Shown: positions 41,186-51,100 of the stretch, piece after piece | Numbering within the stretch: the first letter of the stretch is position 1 | Layout of the letters: every line of letters starts with the position of its first letter | Assembly: GCA_945949085.1 (NCBI GenBank) | Contig: CAMFDJ010000008.1 | Span: forward strand, 1-64,000 | Source of the DNA: an uncultured Lachnospiraceae bacterium | Lineage (GTDB): Bacteria > Bacillota > Clostridia > Lachnospirales > Lachnospiraceae | Length of the DNA stretch: 64,000 nucleotides | Direction of reading: 5' to 3' | Translations under genes and position numbers: made by a program | Notes under the pieces: generated by a model | The model's input: only the letters and a program-made list of their open reading frames with translations | Told to the model about the DNA's origin: nothing | Database searches by the model: none

Positions 41186-43698
41186 TCAGCATCTGCTGTT
41201 TTCTTTGCTTCTCTCTTCTTCGGAAGAGTCACCTTATCAAGCTTCCAGATGTCATCCACATATTCCTGGATGGTTCTGTCGGATGTGAACTTGCCGGAGC
41301 AAGCGACATTTAAGATAGCACTCTTTGCCCAACCTGCTTCATCTCTGTAAGCAGCCTCAACTTTCTTCTGTGCTTCAGCATATGACTTGAAGTCTTTCAG
41401 GATAAAGTATGTATCGGCCTTTGCCGTGCACTTTGTATTGAGCAGAGAGTTGTAAAGATCTCTGAACATTTCCGGATCGTTCGGTGCATATGTGCCATTG
41501 ATGAGCTGCATGAGCACTTTGCGGATATCGGCATCATTATTGAAAATGTCCATCGGATTATACCCGCCAAACTTCTCATACTGGATGACTTCATCGGAAG
41601 AAAGACCGAAGATAAATGCATTCTCACGTCCAACTTCTTCCACGATCTCCACATTTGCACCATCCATCGTTCCAAGTGTCAGCGCACCGTTTAACATGAA
41701 CTTCATGTTACCTGTGCCGGATGCCTCCTTGGAAGCTGTGGAAATCTGTTCTGAGACATCCGCAGCGGCAAAAATGATCTCTGCATTAGATACACGATAA
41801 TTCTCAATGAATACAACTTTGATCTTACCATTAATGGATTCATCATTGTTGATGACATCAGCCACGGAGTTGATCAGCTTGATCGTCAGCTTTGCATTCT
41901 TGTATCCGGCTGCTGCCTTTGCACCAAAGATAAAGGTTCTTGGATAGAATTCCATATCCGGATGCTCTTTCAGTTCATTATACAGATACATAATGTGCAA
42001 AATATTCAAAAGCTGGCGTTTGTATTCATGCAATCTCTTGACCTGTACGTCAAAGATGGATCTCGGATCCACCTCAATGCCGTTATGTTTCATTATATAG
42101 TCGGCAAGACGTACCTTATTCTGATATTTGATATTCATAAATTCCTGCTGTGCCTTTTCATCCTCGGCATAAACAGCAAGCTTTTTGATCTTCGGAAGGT
42201 CTGTGATCCAATCTGCCCCAACATGCGCTGTCACCCATTCTGCCAAAAGCGGATTTCCGTGCAGAAGGAAACGACGCTGTGTGATACCGTTTGTCTTATT
42301 GTTGAACTTCTCAGGCATCATTTCGTAAAAATCTTTGAGTTCCTGATTCTTCAGAATCTCTGTATGCAGTCTTGCCACACCGTTGACACTGTAACCGGCT
42401 GCAATTGCCAGATGTGCCATTTTGACCTGACCATCGTAGATGATTGCCATTTTGGCTATCTTTTCCTGATTGCCCGGATATCTTGCCTGAATCTCCATCA
42501 CAAAACGTCTATTGATCTCCTCGACAATCTGATAAATACGAGGAAGCAGACGGCTGAACAGCTCGATTGGCCATTTCTCAAGTGCTTCTGCCATGATGGT
42601 ATGATTTGTGTAAGCACAAGTCTTTGTTGTTACATTCCATGCTTCATCCCATGTCAGATAATATTCATCCATCAGGATACGCATCAGCTCTGCTACTGCA
42701 ACTGTCGGATGTGTATCATTGAGCTGGAATGTTACCTTCTCATGGAAGTTTCTGATATCATCATGTGTTCTCATGTATTTGGCAACCGCTTCCTGCACGG
42801 ATGCAGAAATGAAGAAATACTGCTGTTTCAGACGAAGCTCTTTACCTGCATAGTGATTATCATTTGGGTAGAGCACCTCTACGATATTACGTGCCAGATT
42901 CTCCTGCTCAACAGCCTTCTGATAATCGCCCTTATCAAAGGAATCGAGCTGGAAGCATTCTACCGGCTGTGCATCCCAGATGCGGAGCGTATTGACAATA
43001 CCGTTACCATAGCCGACGATCGGCACATCATAAGGGATCGCTGTGACAGACTGGTATCCTTCCTGACGGAAGTTATTTCTGCCGTTGGCATCCTGATATA
43101 CCTTCACATAACCACCGAACTTCACTTCTTTGGCATATTCCGGACGGCGAAGTTCGAACGGATTGCCATCTACAAGCCAGTTATCCGGCACTTCTACCTG
43201 ATAACCGTCTCTGATCTCCTGCTTAAACATACCGTAGCGATAACGGATACCGCATCCATATGCCGGATAACCAAGTGTTGCAAGAGAGTCAAGGAAGCAT
43301 GCTGCCAGTCTTCCCAGTCCACCATTACCAAGTGCTGCGTCAGGTTCCTGATCCTCAATCACATTGATATCGATGCCAAGCTCATCAAGTGCTTCTTTCA
43401 CCTGCGTATATGCCTGCATATTGATCATGTTATTGCCCAGCGCACGTCCCATCAAAAATTCCATAGACAGATAATAAACCGTCTTGGCATCTTTCTTTTC
43501 ATACTGTTTCTGTGTCTCCATCCAGTTTTCTACGATCTGATCCTTGATCGCATAGGATACAGCCTGGAAAATCTGCTGGTCAGTTGCCTCCTCCATCGTT
43601 TTGCGATACAGTGTTCTGACATTGTAGAGCACACTTCTCTTAAAGAGCTCTTTGTCAAAGGTCGGTGATACCGGTACAGTCGTCTTTTTTGCTGCCAT
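41182..43698 (-). CDS. glgP: Glycogen/starch/alpha-glucan phosphorylase
   Basis: EFLMGRALGNNMIN, GGLGRLAACFLDS, EASGTGNMKFMLNGALTLGTMDGANVEI. Confidence 0.97.
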   Translation of the reverse strand: MAAKKTTVPVSPTFDKELFKRSVLYNVRTLYRKTMEEATDQQIFQAVSYAIKDQIVENWMETQKQYEKKDAKTVYYLSMEFLMGRALGNNMINMQAYTQVKEALDELGIDINVIEDQEPDAALGNGGLGRLAACFLDSLATLGYPAYGCGIRYRYGMFKQEIRDGYQVEVPDNWLVDGNPFELRRPEYAKEVKFGGYVKVYQDANGRNNFRQEGYQSVTAIPYDVPIVGYGNGIVNTLRIWDAQPVECFQLDSFDKGDYQKAVEQENLARNIVEVLYPNDNHYAGKELRLKQQYFFISASVQEAVAKYMRTHDDIRNFHEKVTFQLNDTHPTVAVAELMRILMDEYYLTWDEAWNVTTKTCAYTNHTIMAEALEKWPIELFSRLLPRIYQIVEEINRRFVMEIQARYPGNQEKIAKMAIIYDGQVKMAHLAIAAGYSVNGVARLHTEILKNQELKDFYEMMPEKFNNKTNGITQRRFLLHGNPLLAEWVTAHVGADWITDLPKIKKLAVYAEDEKAQQEFMNIKYQNKVRLADYIMKHNGIEVDPRSIFDVQVKRLHEYKRQLLNILHIMYLYNELKEHPDMEFYPRTFIFGAKAAAGYKNAKLTIKLINSVADVINNDESINGKIKVVFIENYRVSNAEIIFAAADVSEQISTASKEASGTGNMKFMLNGALTLGTMDGANVEIVEEVGRENAFIFGLSSDEVIQYEKFGGYNPMDIFNNDADIRKVLMQLINGTYAPNDPEMFRDLYNSLLNTKCTAKADTYFILKDFKSYAEAQKKVEAAYRDEAGWAKSAILNVACSGKFTSDRTIQEYVDDIWKLDKVTLPKKREAKKTADAE

Positions 43699-43888
43699 AG
43701 TTGCCTCCTTATTTCTTCATAATCATCCCTAAATCAACCTCTGTAGAATTCTAACAGATGTATGTCAGTTTCCTACCGGTTGACCATTTATCTTACTTAA
43801 TCGTTTAAGCACCGCAACTATTATACAACAAAGAGTCGCAAAAAGGAAGAAAAAACGCCAAAATCGTCATTTTTTCCAAATTCTGCTA

Positions 43889-44086
43889 TCATCCCTCTTC
43901 GTACATCCAGATCCACCATGATCTCTCCCTGATACAGAAAAAGGCCTTTCTTTCCGACCCACATGTTCCATTTTTCGCTTCTATCTGTTTTTCAGACTTG
44001 AAGTAATATCCATGAACAGCATCCGGATGCACCACGGACGACGATGCCATATCATAAAAGATCCCTTCGATCAGCTCCGCGTGCAT
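43889..44086 (-). pseudogene. Possible truncated Uma2-family fragment
   Basis: MHAELIEGIFYDMASSSVVH resembles Uma2 N-termini; remainder does not. Confidence 0.3.
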
Positions 44087-44095
44087 TTCCCATTT

Positions 44096-44809
44096 TCATC
44101 CCTTCTTTGCCAGCAATATGAGTCCGGCGGCAATCAACACAACCACCGCATAGAGCCCCCACGTCAGCCGCTTTGTCATCTGCTTCATCGGTCCATGAAG
44201 CTGAGAAGCCGTAGGAATATTGGTATTTAAGTCCATCTTTCCAAATTCTTCCTCTAATTCCCACTCCGTAAGGGTCAGTGCATCATTTTGCAATGCAAGC
44301 ATCCAGTCATCCAGCTTATCCATGTAACCCTGATAGCGCGTGAGCACCTTCTGACAGTTCCTCTGCTCGGCCAGAAAGGTTACCACCTTATATTTGCGGA
44401 TGACCTCTGTATATTTTTCGCTGTAATAGTTGAGCGCGATCATCATGCAGGTCTGCGAAATATTGTGTGCGATGGCGGGTCCAAAGATAAGAAGAGCAAA
44501 CTGTGCCAAAAGATACGGCACTACCACAATGAGTTTTTCCATGACATTACCGAAGTCTACCACCATGCCCAACAAGTAAATGATAAGCAGATCCGCATTG
44601 ATCATACCCACATAATAAAATATATCCTGCTTGAGGTGGTGCATTTTGCGCATCGCAATATCAAGCTGGCGACGCACCTTTTTTATTTCAAATTCGACAA
44701 TCTCCGCCTGCTGATGCAAAAGATAGTCGCGGTTATCCTTGTAAAAATATTCCCGTTGCATAATTTCCCCTGCTTCGCTCGTGCTTGGTTTCTTTCCTCT
44801 TTCACTCAT
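44096..44809 (-). CDS. Hypothetical membrane protein; likely start near MQREYFYKDN
   Basis: Long ORF with several TM helices; the first ~16 codons come from a dispersed repeat. Confidence 0.6.
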   Translation of the reverse strand: MSERGKKPSTSEAGEIMQREYFYKDNRDYLLHQQAEIVEFEIKKVRRQLDIAMRKMHHLKQDIFYYVGMINADLLIIYLLGMVVDFGNVMEKLIVVVPYLLAQFALLIFGPAIAHNISQTCMMIALNYYSEKYTEVIRKYKVVTFLAEQRNCQKVLTRYQGYMDKLDDWMLALQNDALTLTEWELEEEFGKMDLNTNIPTASQLHGPMKQMTKRLTWGLYAVVVLIAAGLILLAKKG

Positions 44810-44861
44810 AATTCCTACCGCTTCGCGTCAGTCGCGCTTCGCGCTCTACGAATTATTCGTG

Positions 44862-44922
44862 CACGCTCGGATGAAACCAAATACTTCGCTTCGCTCGTGC
44901 TTGGTTTCTTTCCTCGCTACAG
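44862..44922 (-). repeat. Dispersed hairpin repeat family C, copy X
   Basis: TGTAGCGAGGAAA-GAAACCAA-GCACGAGCGAAGCGAAGTAT-TTGGTTTC-ATCCGAGCG on minus strand. Confidence 0.75.
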
Positions 44923-44949
44923 ATAGGCGGGAATTTCTTCCCGCCTATC
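44922..44949 (-). terminator. Strong hairpin downstream of ileS
   Basis: GATAGGCGGGAA-loop-TTCCCGCCTATC, perfect 12 bp. Confidence 0.5.
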
Positions 44950-44994
44950 CTGCTGTCAAATTACGTTTCTATTCTTTCTTTTGTTACCCATTGC

Positions 44995-47900
44995 TTACTG
45001 CTTTTCAACAGAAATCGTCACTTTCTCGCCGTTGACATTCCACTCCTTGCTGTTTGCATAGGTTGCATCCTTGTCGATGGAATCTGCCAGTACTTTGTCG
45101 GCGATGGCTTTCTCGTTCTTTGCCACGATTGCAGACAGCTTATCATTTCCTGCGATACCAACCCTGATGCGATCCATGACCTCGAAGCCGGAATCCTTAC
45201 GCATCGTCTGGATCTTGGAGATGATCTCCGCCGCAAAGCCTTCCTCGATCAGTTCCTCTGTCAGATTGCAATCAAGTACAACCGTAACCGTGTTGTCAGC
45301 CTCTGACATGTAGCCTTCCTTCTGGCTCATTTCGATGAGGAGATCTTCCTTACCGAGGGAAACTGCTGTACCGTTTACGTCAAATACAAGACTCTCGCCT
45401 GCATTCAGCTTATCCATTGCCTCATTGCCGTCAAGCTGTTCTAAGTATTGCTTGATACCACCGAGCTGTTTGCCGTATTTCGGTCCGACTGTTTTAAGCT
45501 GTGGTTTGAAGGTGTAAGTTGTAAAGTCTCTGACATCATCTGTGAATTTTACTTCTTTGACATTCAATTCTTCTTCTATAATTTCCTGATAGAACGCGGA
45601 AAGTGCTTTCTCAGCCTTTACAAACATGGTGCCAATCGGCTGACGATTCTTGATATTGGCTGTATTTCTCGCAGCACGTCCCATAACGACAATCTTCAGG
45701 ACTGCTTCCATGTCCTCCTCAAGCTGCTTATCCACAAATGCAGGATTTGCAACCGGGAAATCACACAGATGTACAGATTCCGGTGCCGTAGGATCATTTG
45801 TGCAAACAAGATTTCTGTATATATCCTCTGTCATGAACGGGATCATAGGTGCGGCAAGCTTGGAAACTGTCACCAGAGCGGTATACAGCGTCATGTAGGC
45901 ATTGATCTTATCCTGCTCCATGCCTTTTGCCCAGAAACGTTCACGGCTGCGACGCACATACCAGTTACTCATTTCATCCACAAAATCGTCCAGTGCTCTG
46001 GCTGTCTCCGGGATTCTGTAATTCTCAAGATTCGTGTCCACCTCGGTGATCAGGGTGTTCAGCTTGGACAAAAGCCACTTGTCCATAACGGGCAGCTTGT
46101 CATACTCCAGTGTATATTTGGATGCATCAAATCCGTCAATATTTGCATACAGAACAAAGAATGCGTAGGTGTTCCACAGAGTACCCATGAATTTACGCTG
46201 TCCCTCCTGTACTGCCTTTCCGTGGAAACGGTTCGGAAGCCACGGTGCGGAGTTGATGTAGAAGTACCAGCGGATCGCATCTGCGCCGTAAGTCTCCAGC
46301 GCCTCAAACGGATCAACGGCATTTCCCTTGGATTTGCTCATCTTCTGTCCGTTCTCATCCTGCACATGACCTAATACAATAACATTTTCATATGGTGCTT
46401 TGTTAAACAGAAGTGTTGACTCTGCCATAAGTGAATGGAACCAGCCTCTGGTCTGGTCAACTGCTTCGGAAATAAACTGTGCCGGGAACTGGGATTCAAA
46501 CAGTTCCTTATTCTCAAACGGATAATGATGCTGTGCAAACGGCATTGCGCCCGAGTCAAACCAGCAGTCAATCACTTCCGGTACACGTCTCATTGTCTTG
46601 CCGCAATCAGGACAGGTAAAGGTCACAGCATCGATATATGGACGGTGAAGCTCTACCTTTGCATCCTCCGGGTTACCGCTTCTTTCTGCCAGCTCGGCGC
46701 GGCTTCCGATGGATTCCAAGTGTCCACACCCTTCACATTCCCAGATATTGAGCGGAGTACCCCAGTAACGGTTACGTGAGATTGCCCAGTCCTGAATGTT
46801 CTCCAGCCAGTTGCCAAAACGTCCCTTACCGATAGATTCCGGAATCCAGTTAACTGTGTTATTATTGCGGATCAGATCATCTCTGACTGCTGTTTCTTTG
46901 ATATACCAGGACTCTCTTGCGTAGTAAATGAGTGGTGTATCACATCTCCAGCAGTGTGGGTATTCATGCTCGAATTTCGGTGCATCAAACAGCTTGCCCT
47001 CTTTGTCAAGATCTACAAGGACATCCTTGTCGGCATCCTTTACAAATTTACCGGCATAAGGTGTTTCCTCTGTCAGTTCACCCTTACCGTTTACGAACTG
47101 TACAAACGGAAGATCATAGTTGCGGCCTACATTGGCATCGTCTTCACCGAATGCAGGTGCGATGTGTACGATACCGGTACCATCCGACATGGTAACGTAG
47201 CTGTCGCAGGTTACAAAAAAGCCCTTTTTGTTCTGCTTGTCAGCTACTTCCTTTGCACAGGCAAACAATGGTTCGTATTCTTTGTATTCAAGCTCTTTTC
47301 CTTTGTAGGTTTCAAGAATCTCAAATGCCTTGTTGTCGTTTTCTTCGTTTGCAAGTCTTGATGATAATACAGTATCAAGCAGTGCTTTTGCCATATAATA
47401 CGTATAGCCGTCGGCAGCTTTTACTTTGACATACGCTTCATCCGGATTCACGCAGAGTGCCACGTTACTTGGCAGTGTCCATGGCGTTGTCGTCCATGCC
47501 AGGAAATAAGCATCCTCATCTGCCACCTTAAAGCGCACGATTGCGGAGCGCTCCTTGACTGTCTTGTAACCCTGTGAAACCTCAGCCGTGGAAAGCGGTG
47601 TACCGCAGCGCGGGCAGTAAGGCACGATCTTAAAGCCCTTATACAAAAGACCTTTCTTCCAGATTTCATTCAATGCCCACCACTCTGACTCGATAAAGTT
47701 GTCATCATAGGTAACGTAAGGGTTGTCCATATCTGCCCAGAAACCGACTGTGCCGGAGAAATCCTCCCACATGCCCTTGTATTTCCATACAGATTCCTTA
47801 CATTTGGCAATGAACGGCTCCATACCATATTCTTCAATCTGCTCCTTGCCATTAAGTCCGAGCAGTTTTTCTACCTCCAGCTCTACCGGAAGTCCGTGGG

Positions 47901-48159
47901 TATCCCAACCAGCCTTACGGGGCACCATGTAGCCCTTCATGGTTCTGTATCTGGGGATCATATCCTTGATGACACGTGTCAGGACATGACCGATATGCGG
48001 TTTGCCGTTGGCTGTCGGCGGTCCGTCATAAAAAGTGTAAGTAGGGCCGTCCTTGCGGGCATCCATACTCTTCTGGAAAATGTTGTTCTCGCGCCAGAAT
48101 TTCTCTGTTTCTTTCTCGCGCTCCACAAAGTTCATGTTGGTTTCAACTTTCTGATACAT
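44995..48159 (-). CDS. ileS: Isoleucyl-tRNA synthetase
   Basis: PPTANGKPHIGHVL, KMSKSKGNAVDPFE; 1054 aa. Confidence 0.97.
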   Translation of the reverse strand: MYQKVETNMNFVEREKETEKFWRENNIFQKSMDARKDGPTYTFYDGPPTANGKPHIGHVLTRVIKDMIPRYRTMKGYMVPRKAGWDTHGLPVELEVEKLLGLNGKEQIEEYGMEPFIAKCKESVWKYKGMWEDFSGTVGFWADMDNPYVTYDDNFIESEWWALNEIWKKGLLYKGFKIVPYCPRCGTPLSTAEVSQGYKTVKERSAIVRFKVADEDAYFLAWTTTPWTLPSNVALCVNPDEAYVKVKAADGYTYYMAKALLDTVLSSRLANEENDNKAFEILETYKGKELEYKEYEPLFACAKEVADKQNKKGFFVTCDSYVTMSDGTGIVHIAPAFGEDDANVGRNYDLPFVQFVNGKGELTEETPYAGKFVKDADKDVLVDLDKEGKLFDAPKFEHEYPHCWRCDTPLIYYARESWYIKETAVRDDLIRNNNTVNWIPESIGKGRFGNWLENIQDWAISRNRYWGTPLNIWECEGCGHLESIGSRAELAERSGNPEDAKVELHRPYIDAVTFTCPDCGKTMRRVPEVIDCWFDSGAMPFAQHHYPFENKELFESQFPAQFISEAVDQTRGWFHSLMAESTLLFNKAPYENVIVLGHVQDENGQKMSKSKGNAVDPFEALETYGADAIRWYFYINSAPWLPNRFHGKAVQEGQRKFMGTLWNTYAFFVLYANIDGFDASKYTLEYDKLPVMDKWLLSKLNTLITEVDTNLENYRIPETARALDDFVDEMSNWYVRRSRERFWAKGMEQDKINAYMTLYTALVTVSKLAAPMIPFMTEDIYRNLVCTNDPTAPESVHLCDFPVANPAFVDKQLEEDMEAVLKIVVMGRAARNTANIKNRQPIGTMFVKAEKALSAFYQEIIEEELNVKEVKFTDDVRDFTTYTFKPQLKTVGPKYGKQLGGIKQYLEQLDGNEAMDKLNAGESLVFDVNGTAVSLGKEDLLIEMSQKEGYMSEADNTVTVVLDCNLTEELIEEGFAAEIISKIQTMRKDSGFEVMDRIRVGIAGNDKLSAIVAKNEKAIADKVLADSIDKDATYANSKEWNVNGEKVTISVEKQ

Positions 48160-48214
48160 ATTTTTGCTCCTTCCATAGAAATCTTTTGTTTATACTCATT
48201 TGAGACAGGTGATT

Positions 48215-48274
48215 ATTTCGCTCGGGTGAAAATGAATACTCGCTTCGCTCGTGCTCATTTTCCTTCCTCGCTAC
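48215..48274 (-). repeat. Dispersed hairpin repeat family C, copy Y
   Basis: TGTAGCGAGGAAG-GAAAATGA-GCACGAGCGAAGCGAGTAT-TCATTTTC-ACCCGAGCG on minus strand. Confidence 0.75.
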
Positions 48275-48540
48275 ATATAAAAACCCCGTCCTGTAATAGG
48301 ACGGGGTAATATCCGCTAACCACCTGTTACTGCATACTCGCTGTATTCTATAAAACAACTTCATATGCGCCTGCCTTAACGCGACAGAATCGGCAGCACC
48401 TACTTTGCAAATCACATTTGTTTTCAGCCTGCAACTCGGAAGTGATCTTCGGCAAATCGCTACTCATATCCGGCTCGCACCCTCCCGGACTCGCTTTGAC
48501 TTTCGTCAATATGCTTACTGTCTTCGTCAACGTTTTTCGT
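48275..48540 (-). promoter_or_regulatory. T-box leader of ileS with terminator
   Basis: GAGTCCGGGAGGGTGCGAGCCGGATATGAGTAG, candidate specifier ATC in GAAGATCACTTCCGAG, T-box-like CAGGTGGTTAGCGGATATT, terminator CCCCGTCCT...AGGACGGGGTTTTT. Confidence 0.85.
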
Positions 48541-48625
48541 AATCGCTTAACTAAACTGATTATAGAACTGCAAATGTGCGGGTGTCAAGCCCTAAAAAGC
48601 TTACGACAAAACCTTATTGCTCCTC

Positions 48626-49903
48626 TTACTCGTCAAATCCCGCCATTTCTTTTATCTGCGCCGCCCCAAAATATGCATACTTCGGCTGGCATGCTGCATC
48701 ATAGAGAAGAGGATTTGCATTTTTTCTCCAGGAATAAGAATCGGACACACCCCAGAAAGTCAGCGAATCCATATTGATGCTACCGGCGTCTACCCTCTCA
48801 AACAGCCCCTGAATGAGGCTATAGTAAAATCTGCCCTGCACCTTTAGATTGTCATCAGTTGCTTCCAGCGTATTCTGCCATTTACCGAGGGAAACATCCA
48901 GCTCAGTAACCTCGATTTTGAGCCCCGTCTTGCCAAGTGTATCCACCATTCTGAAATATTGATTCAGATCATCCATCGTATAAAGATGCCCCTGCAAACC
49001 GATTCCATCGATCAGGAAATTGCCGTCTTCATCAACAAGCGTCTCAACAAATTTTACCAGTGTTGCCGTCTTAAATTGCTCATTGTAGTCATTATAATAT
49101 AAATCGATGGTCTCCGGCGCGTACTGATCGGCATAATAAAATGCATACCACAGATAATCATCTCCGATGATTTCAGACCAGTGATTCTCCCGCAGCAAGC
49201 CGTCCTCCATCCATGCTTCATTTACCACATCATAGGCATAGAACAACTCTGCATAGCCGGACTCTGTGAGCTTTTCAAATACCTGTCTGATATAACTCTC
49301 CATTCGTGCCAGCATCACGTCACGGCTTACAAAATCTTTTTGCGTGTCAAAGTCTTCATAAAAGATCCAATCCGGTGTCTGACTGTACCAGACCAAAGTA
49401 TGACCGCGTACTGCCATGTCATTTTCCTTTGCCCAGTCCAGCATTTCTATCGTATCCTTGTTAAACTCCACAACCAGATCACCGGCTTCGATGCTTTTCT
49501 GTTTATTAAAAATATAGTCCGGTTTCATGGAATTTTCCATCGTGATGCTGTTGAACTGCTCGCAGATCAGCTTGCTCATCTGCGGTATTTTGATCATCTG
49601 CGCACTCAGGCAGGTACCGACTTTCATATTGTGCCCGGCATATATCTCCTTGAGCACCACATTCGCAGAAGTGTCTTCTGTACCCAGCTGCGCATCTTCC
49701 TGCACATCCTCTGCACTGCCTTCTGCCTTCTCCTGCGATTTTTCCGTTTCTGCCTGCGTGTCAGTTTCCGCGGTACTTTCCTCACTCTGGTCGTCTGTCA
49801 AAGACGATGTCTCTGTCGCCACGCTTTTGCCGCAACCTGCCATACAAACTGCCAGCAGGAGCACTAATACGAGCACTTTTGAAATGACTACTCTTTTTTT
49901 CAT
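48626..49903 (-). CDS. GH10 endo-1,4-beta-xylanase lipoprotein
   Basis: Lipobox CMAGCGKS; YDVVNEAW; EVTELDVSLG. Confidence 0.93.
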   Translation of the reverse strand: MKKRVVISKVLVLVLLLAVCMAGCGKSVATETSSLTDDQSEESTAETDTQAETEKSQEKAEGSAEDVQEDAQLGTEDTSANVVLKEIYAGHNMKVGTCLSAQMIKIPQMSKLICEQFNSITMENSMKPDYIFNKQKSIEAGDLVVEFNKDTIEMLDWAKENDMAVRGHTLVWYSQTPDWIFYEDFDTQKDFVSRDVMLARMESYIRQVFEKLTESGYAELFYAYDVVNEAWMEDGLLRENHWSEIIGDDYLWYAFYYADQYAPETIDLYYNDYNEQFKTATLVKFVETLVDEDGNFLIDGIGLQGHLYTMDDLNQYFRMVDTLGKTGLKIEVTELDVSLGKWQNTLEATDDNLKVQGRFYYSLIQGLFERVDAGSINMDSLTFWGVSDSYSWRKNANPLLYDAACQPKYAYFGAAQIKEMAGFDE

Positions 49904-50086
49904 AAGAAGCTTTCCTTTTCTACATTTTTTGCAAAATCAAGATTGCTTCTTTCATTATTACGTTGCCGACAAGATTATTCTTTACATTTCTTGCTGTTAT
50001 GCCATTCAAAAATTGCTGTCTGTCGTGCCTTGTATCAATCCGTATCTATTCCGATGGATTATATTATCGGTATCGCAATAATCCGC

Positions 50087-50500
50087 CTATTCCTCACAAA
50101 ACAAAACCTGTTCCGCGATGGCAGCCGCATCCCTGATGCAGTCCGGGCAGCTGCGCAGCACCTTGCCGGTCTCCACGCCTTTGAGATCCTTACAGGTGAG
50201 CGAACCATTCTTTTCCAGAAACTTCTGTGTGATCTCTCTGGAGAGCTTGTAGCTTTCCGCCTTACTGTTTGGCGTATCCAGATTTGCGGTGCTTCTCTTC
50301 ATCCCGGCCAGCACGCAGGCTCCGCTGACAGCACCGCAGGTTCCCTGCATACCACCCATGCCAAGGCCAAGGGCCTCCGTCATGCGGAACATCGTCTCCT
50401 CATCCACACCAACCAGATCACAGTAGGTGCAGGCTACCGCCTGTGCACAGTTAAATCCTTTGTCGTGTCTTGCAATTGTTTCTTCTACGCGTGTTTTCAT
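50087..50500 (-). CDS. C_GCAxxG_C_C family protein
   Basis: GFNCAQAVACTY, GTCGAVSGACVLAGM. Confidence 0.8.
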   Translation of the reverse strand: MKTRVEETIARHDKGFNCAQAVACTYCDLVGVDEETMFRMTEALGLGMGGMQGTCGAVSGACVLAGMKRSTANLDTPNSKAESYKLSREITQKFLEKNGSLTCKDLKGVETGKVLRSCPDCIRDAAAIAEQVLFCEE

Positions 50501-50562
50501 ATGTATGCTCCTTTCTTTTGTTCGCTTCTTTCATGCTCCGTTCAACAAACCGGAAGTTATTA

Positions 50563-51087
50563 TTACAAATCAATATCTATCTCGTACTTATCATCAATCA
50601 GCACATATTTTACATTGTTCTTTTCTGCAAGTTTCATAAACTGTGCATTATCTTCTAAAACGCTTTCCACAGTACACCATTCATCGTCTAAGCGACTTTC
50701 TATGGCACTTGCATTTTTTTTGATATTGTTGAAATGCTTTTTAATATAATTTTCGCTCATTACAAGGCAAAAGTATTTGATATTATCAAGATATTCTTTT
50801 ACAAAGTCATTTGCCCAATCAAAAGGGATATAACACCCTTCAATAATAAGGTTTTGCTTATTCTCTATGGCGGTTTTTATTATTTCACGAACAATAGGCC
50901 ACAGATACTCTGTGAGCTTATCGTCATCTTCGGGTGTGAGTTCGGTATAGCCGCTACGAATTAAACCCATTTTCAAATGGTCTATCGATAAATAAGGATA
51001 TCTATACTTTTCAAGCAGTTTTTGAGCAAGCACAGTCTTACCTGTGTGTGATGCACCTGTTATTAAAATAATCATCATTTTCTCCAT
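50563..51087 (-). CDS. P-loop kinase-like ATPase
   Basis: Walker A LITGASHTGKTVLAQKLL. Confidence 0.65.
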   Translation of the reverse strand: MEKMMIILITGASHTGKTVLAQKLLEKYRYPYLSIDHLKMGLIRSGYTELTPEDDDKLTEYLWPIVREIIKTAIENKQNLIIEGCYIPFDWANDFVKEYLDNIKYFCLVMSENYIKKHFNNIKKNASAIESRLDDEWCTVESVLEDNAQFMKLAEKNNVKYVLIDDKYEIDIDL

Positions 51088-51100
51088 TCTAAGCAGAAAA

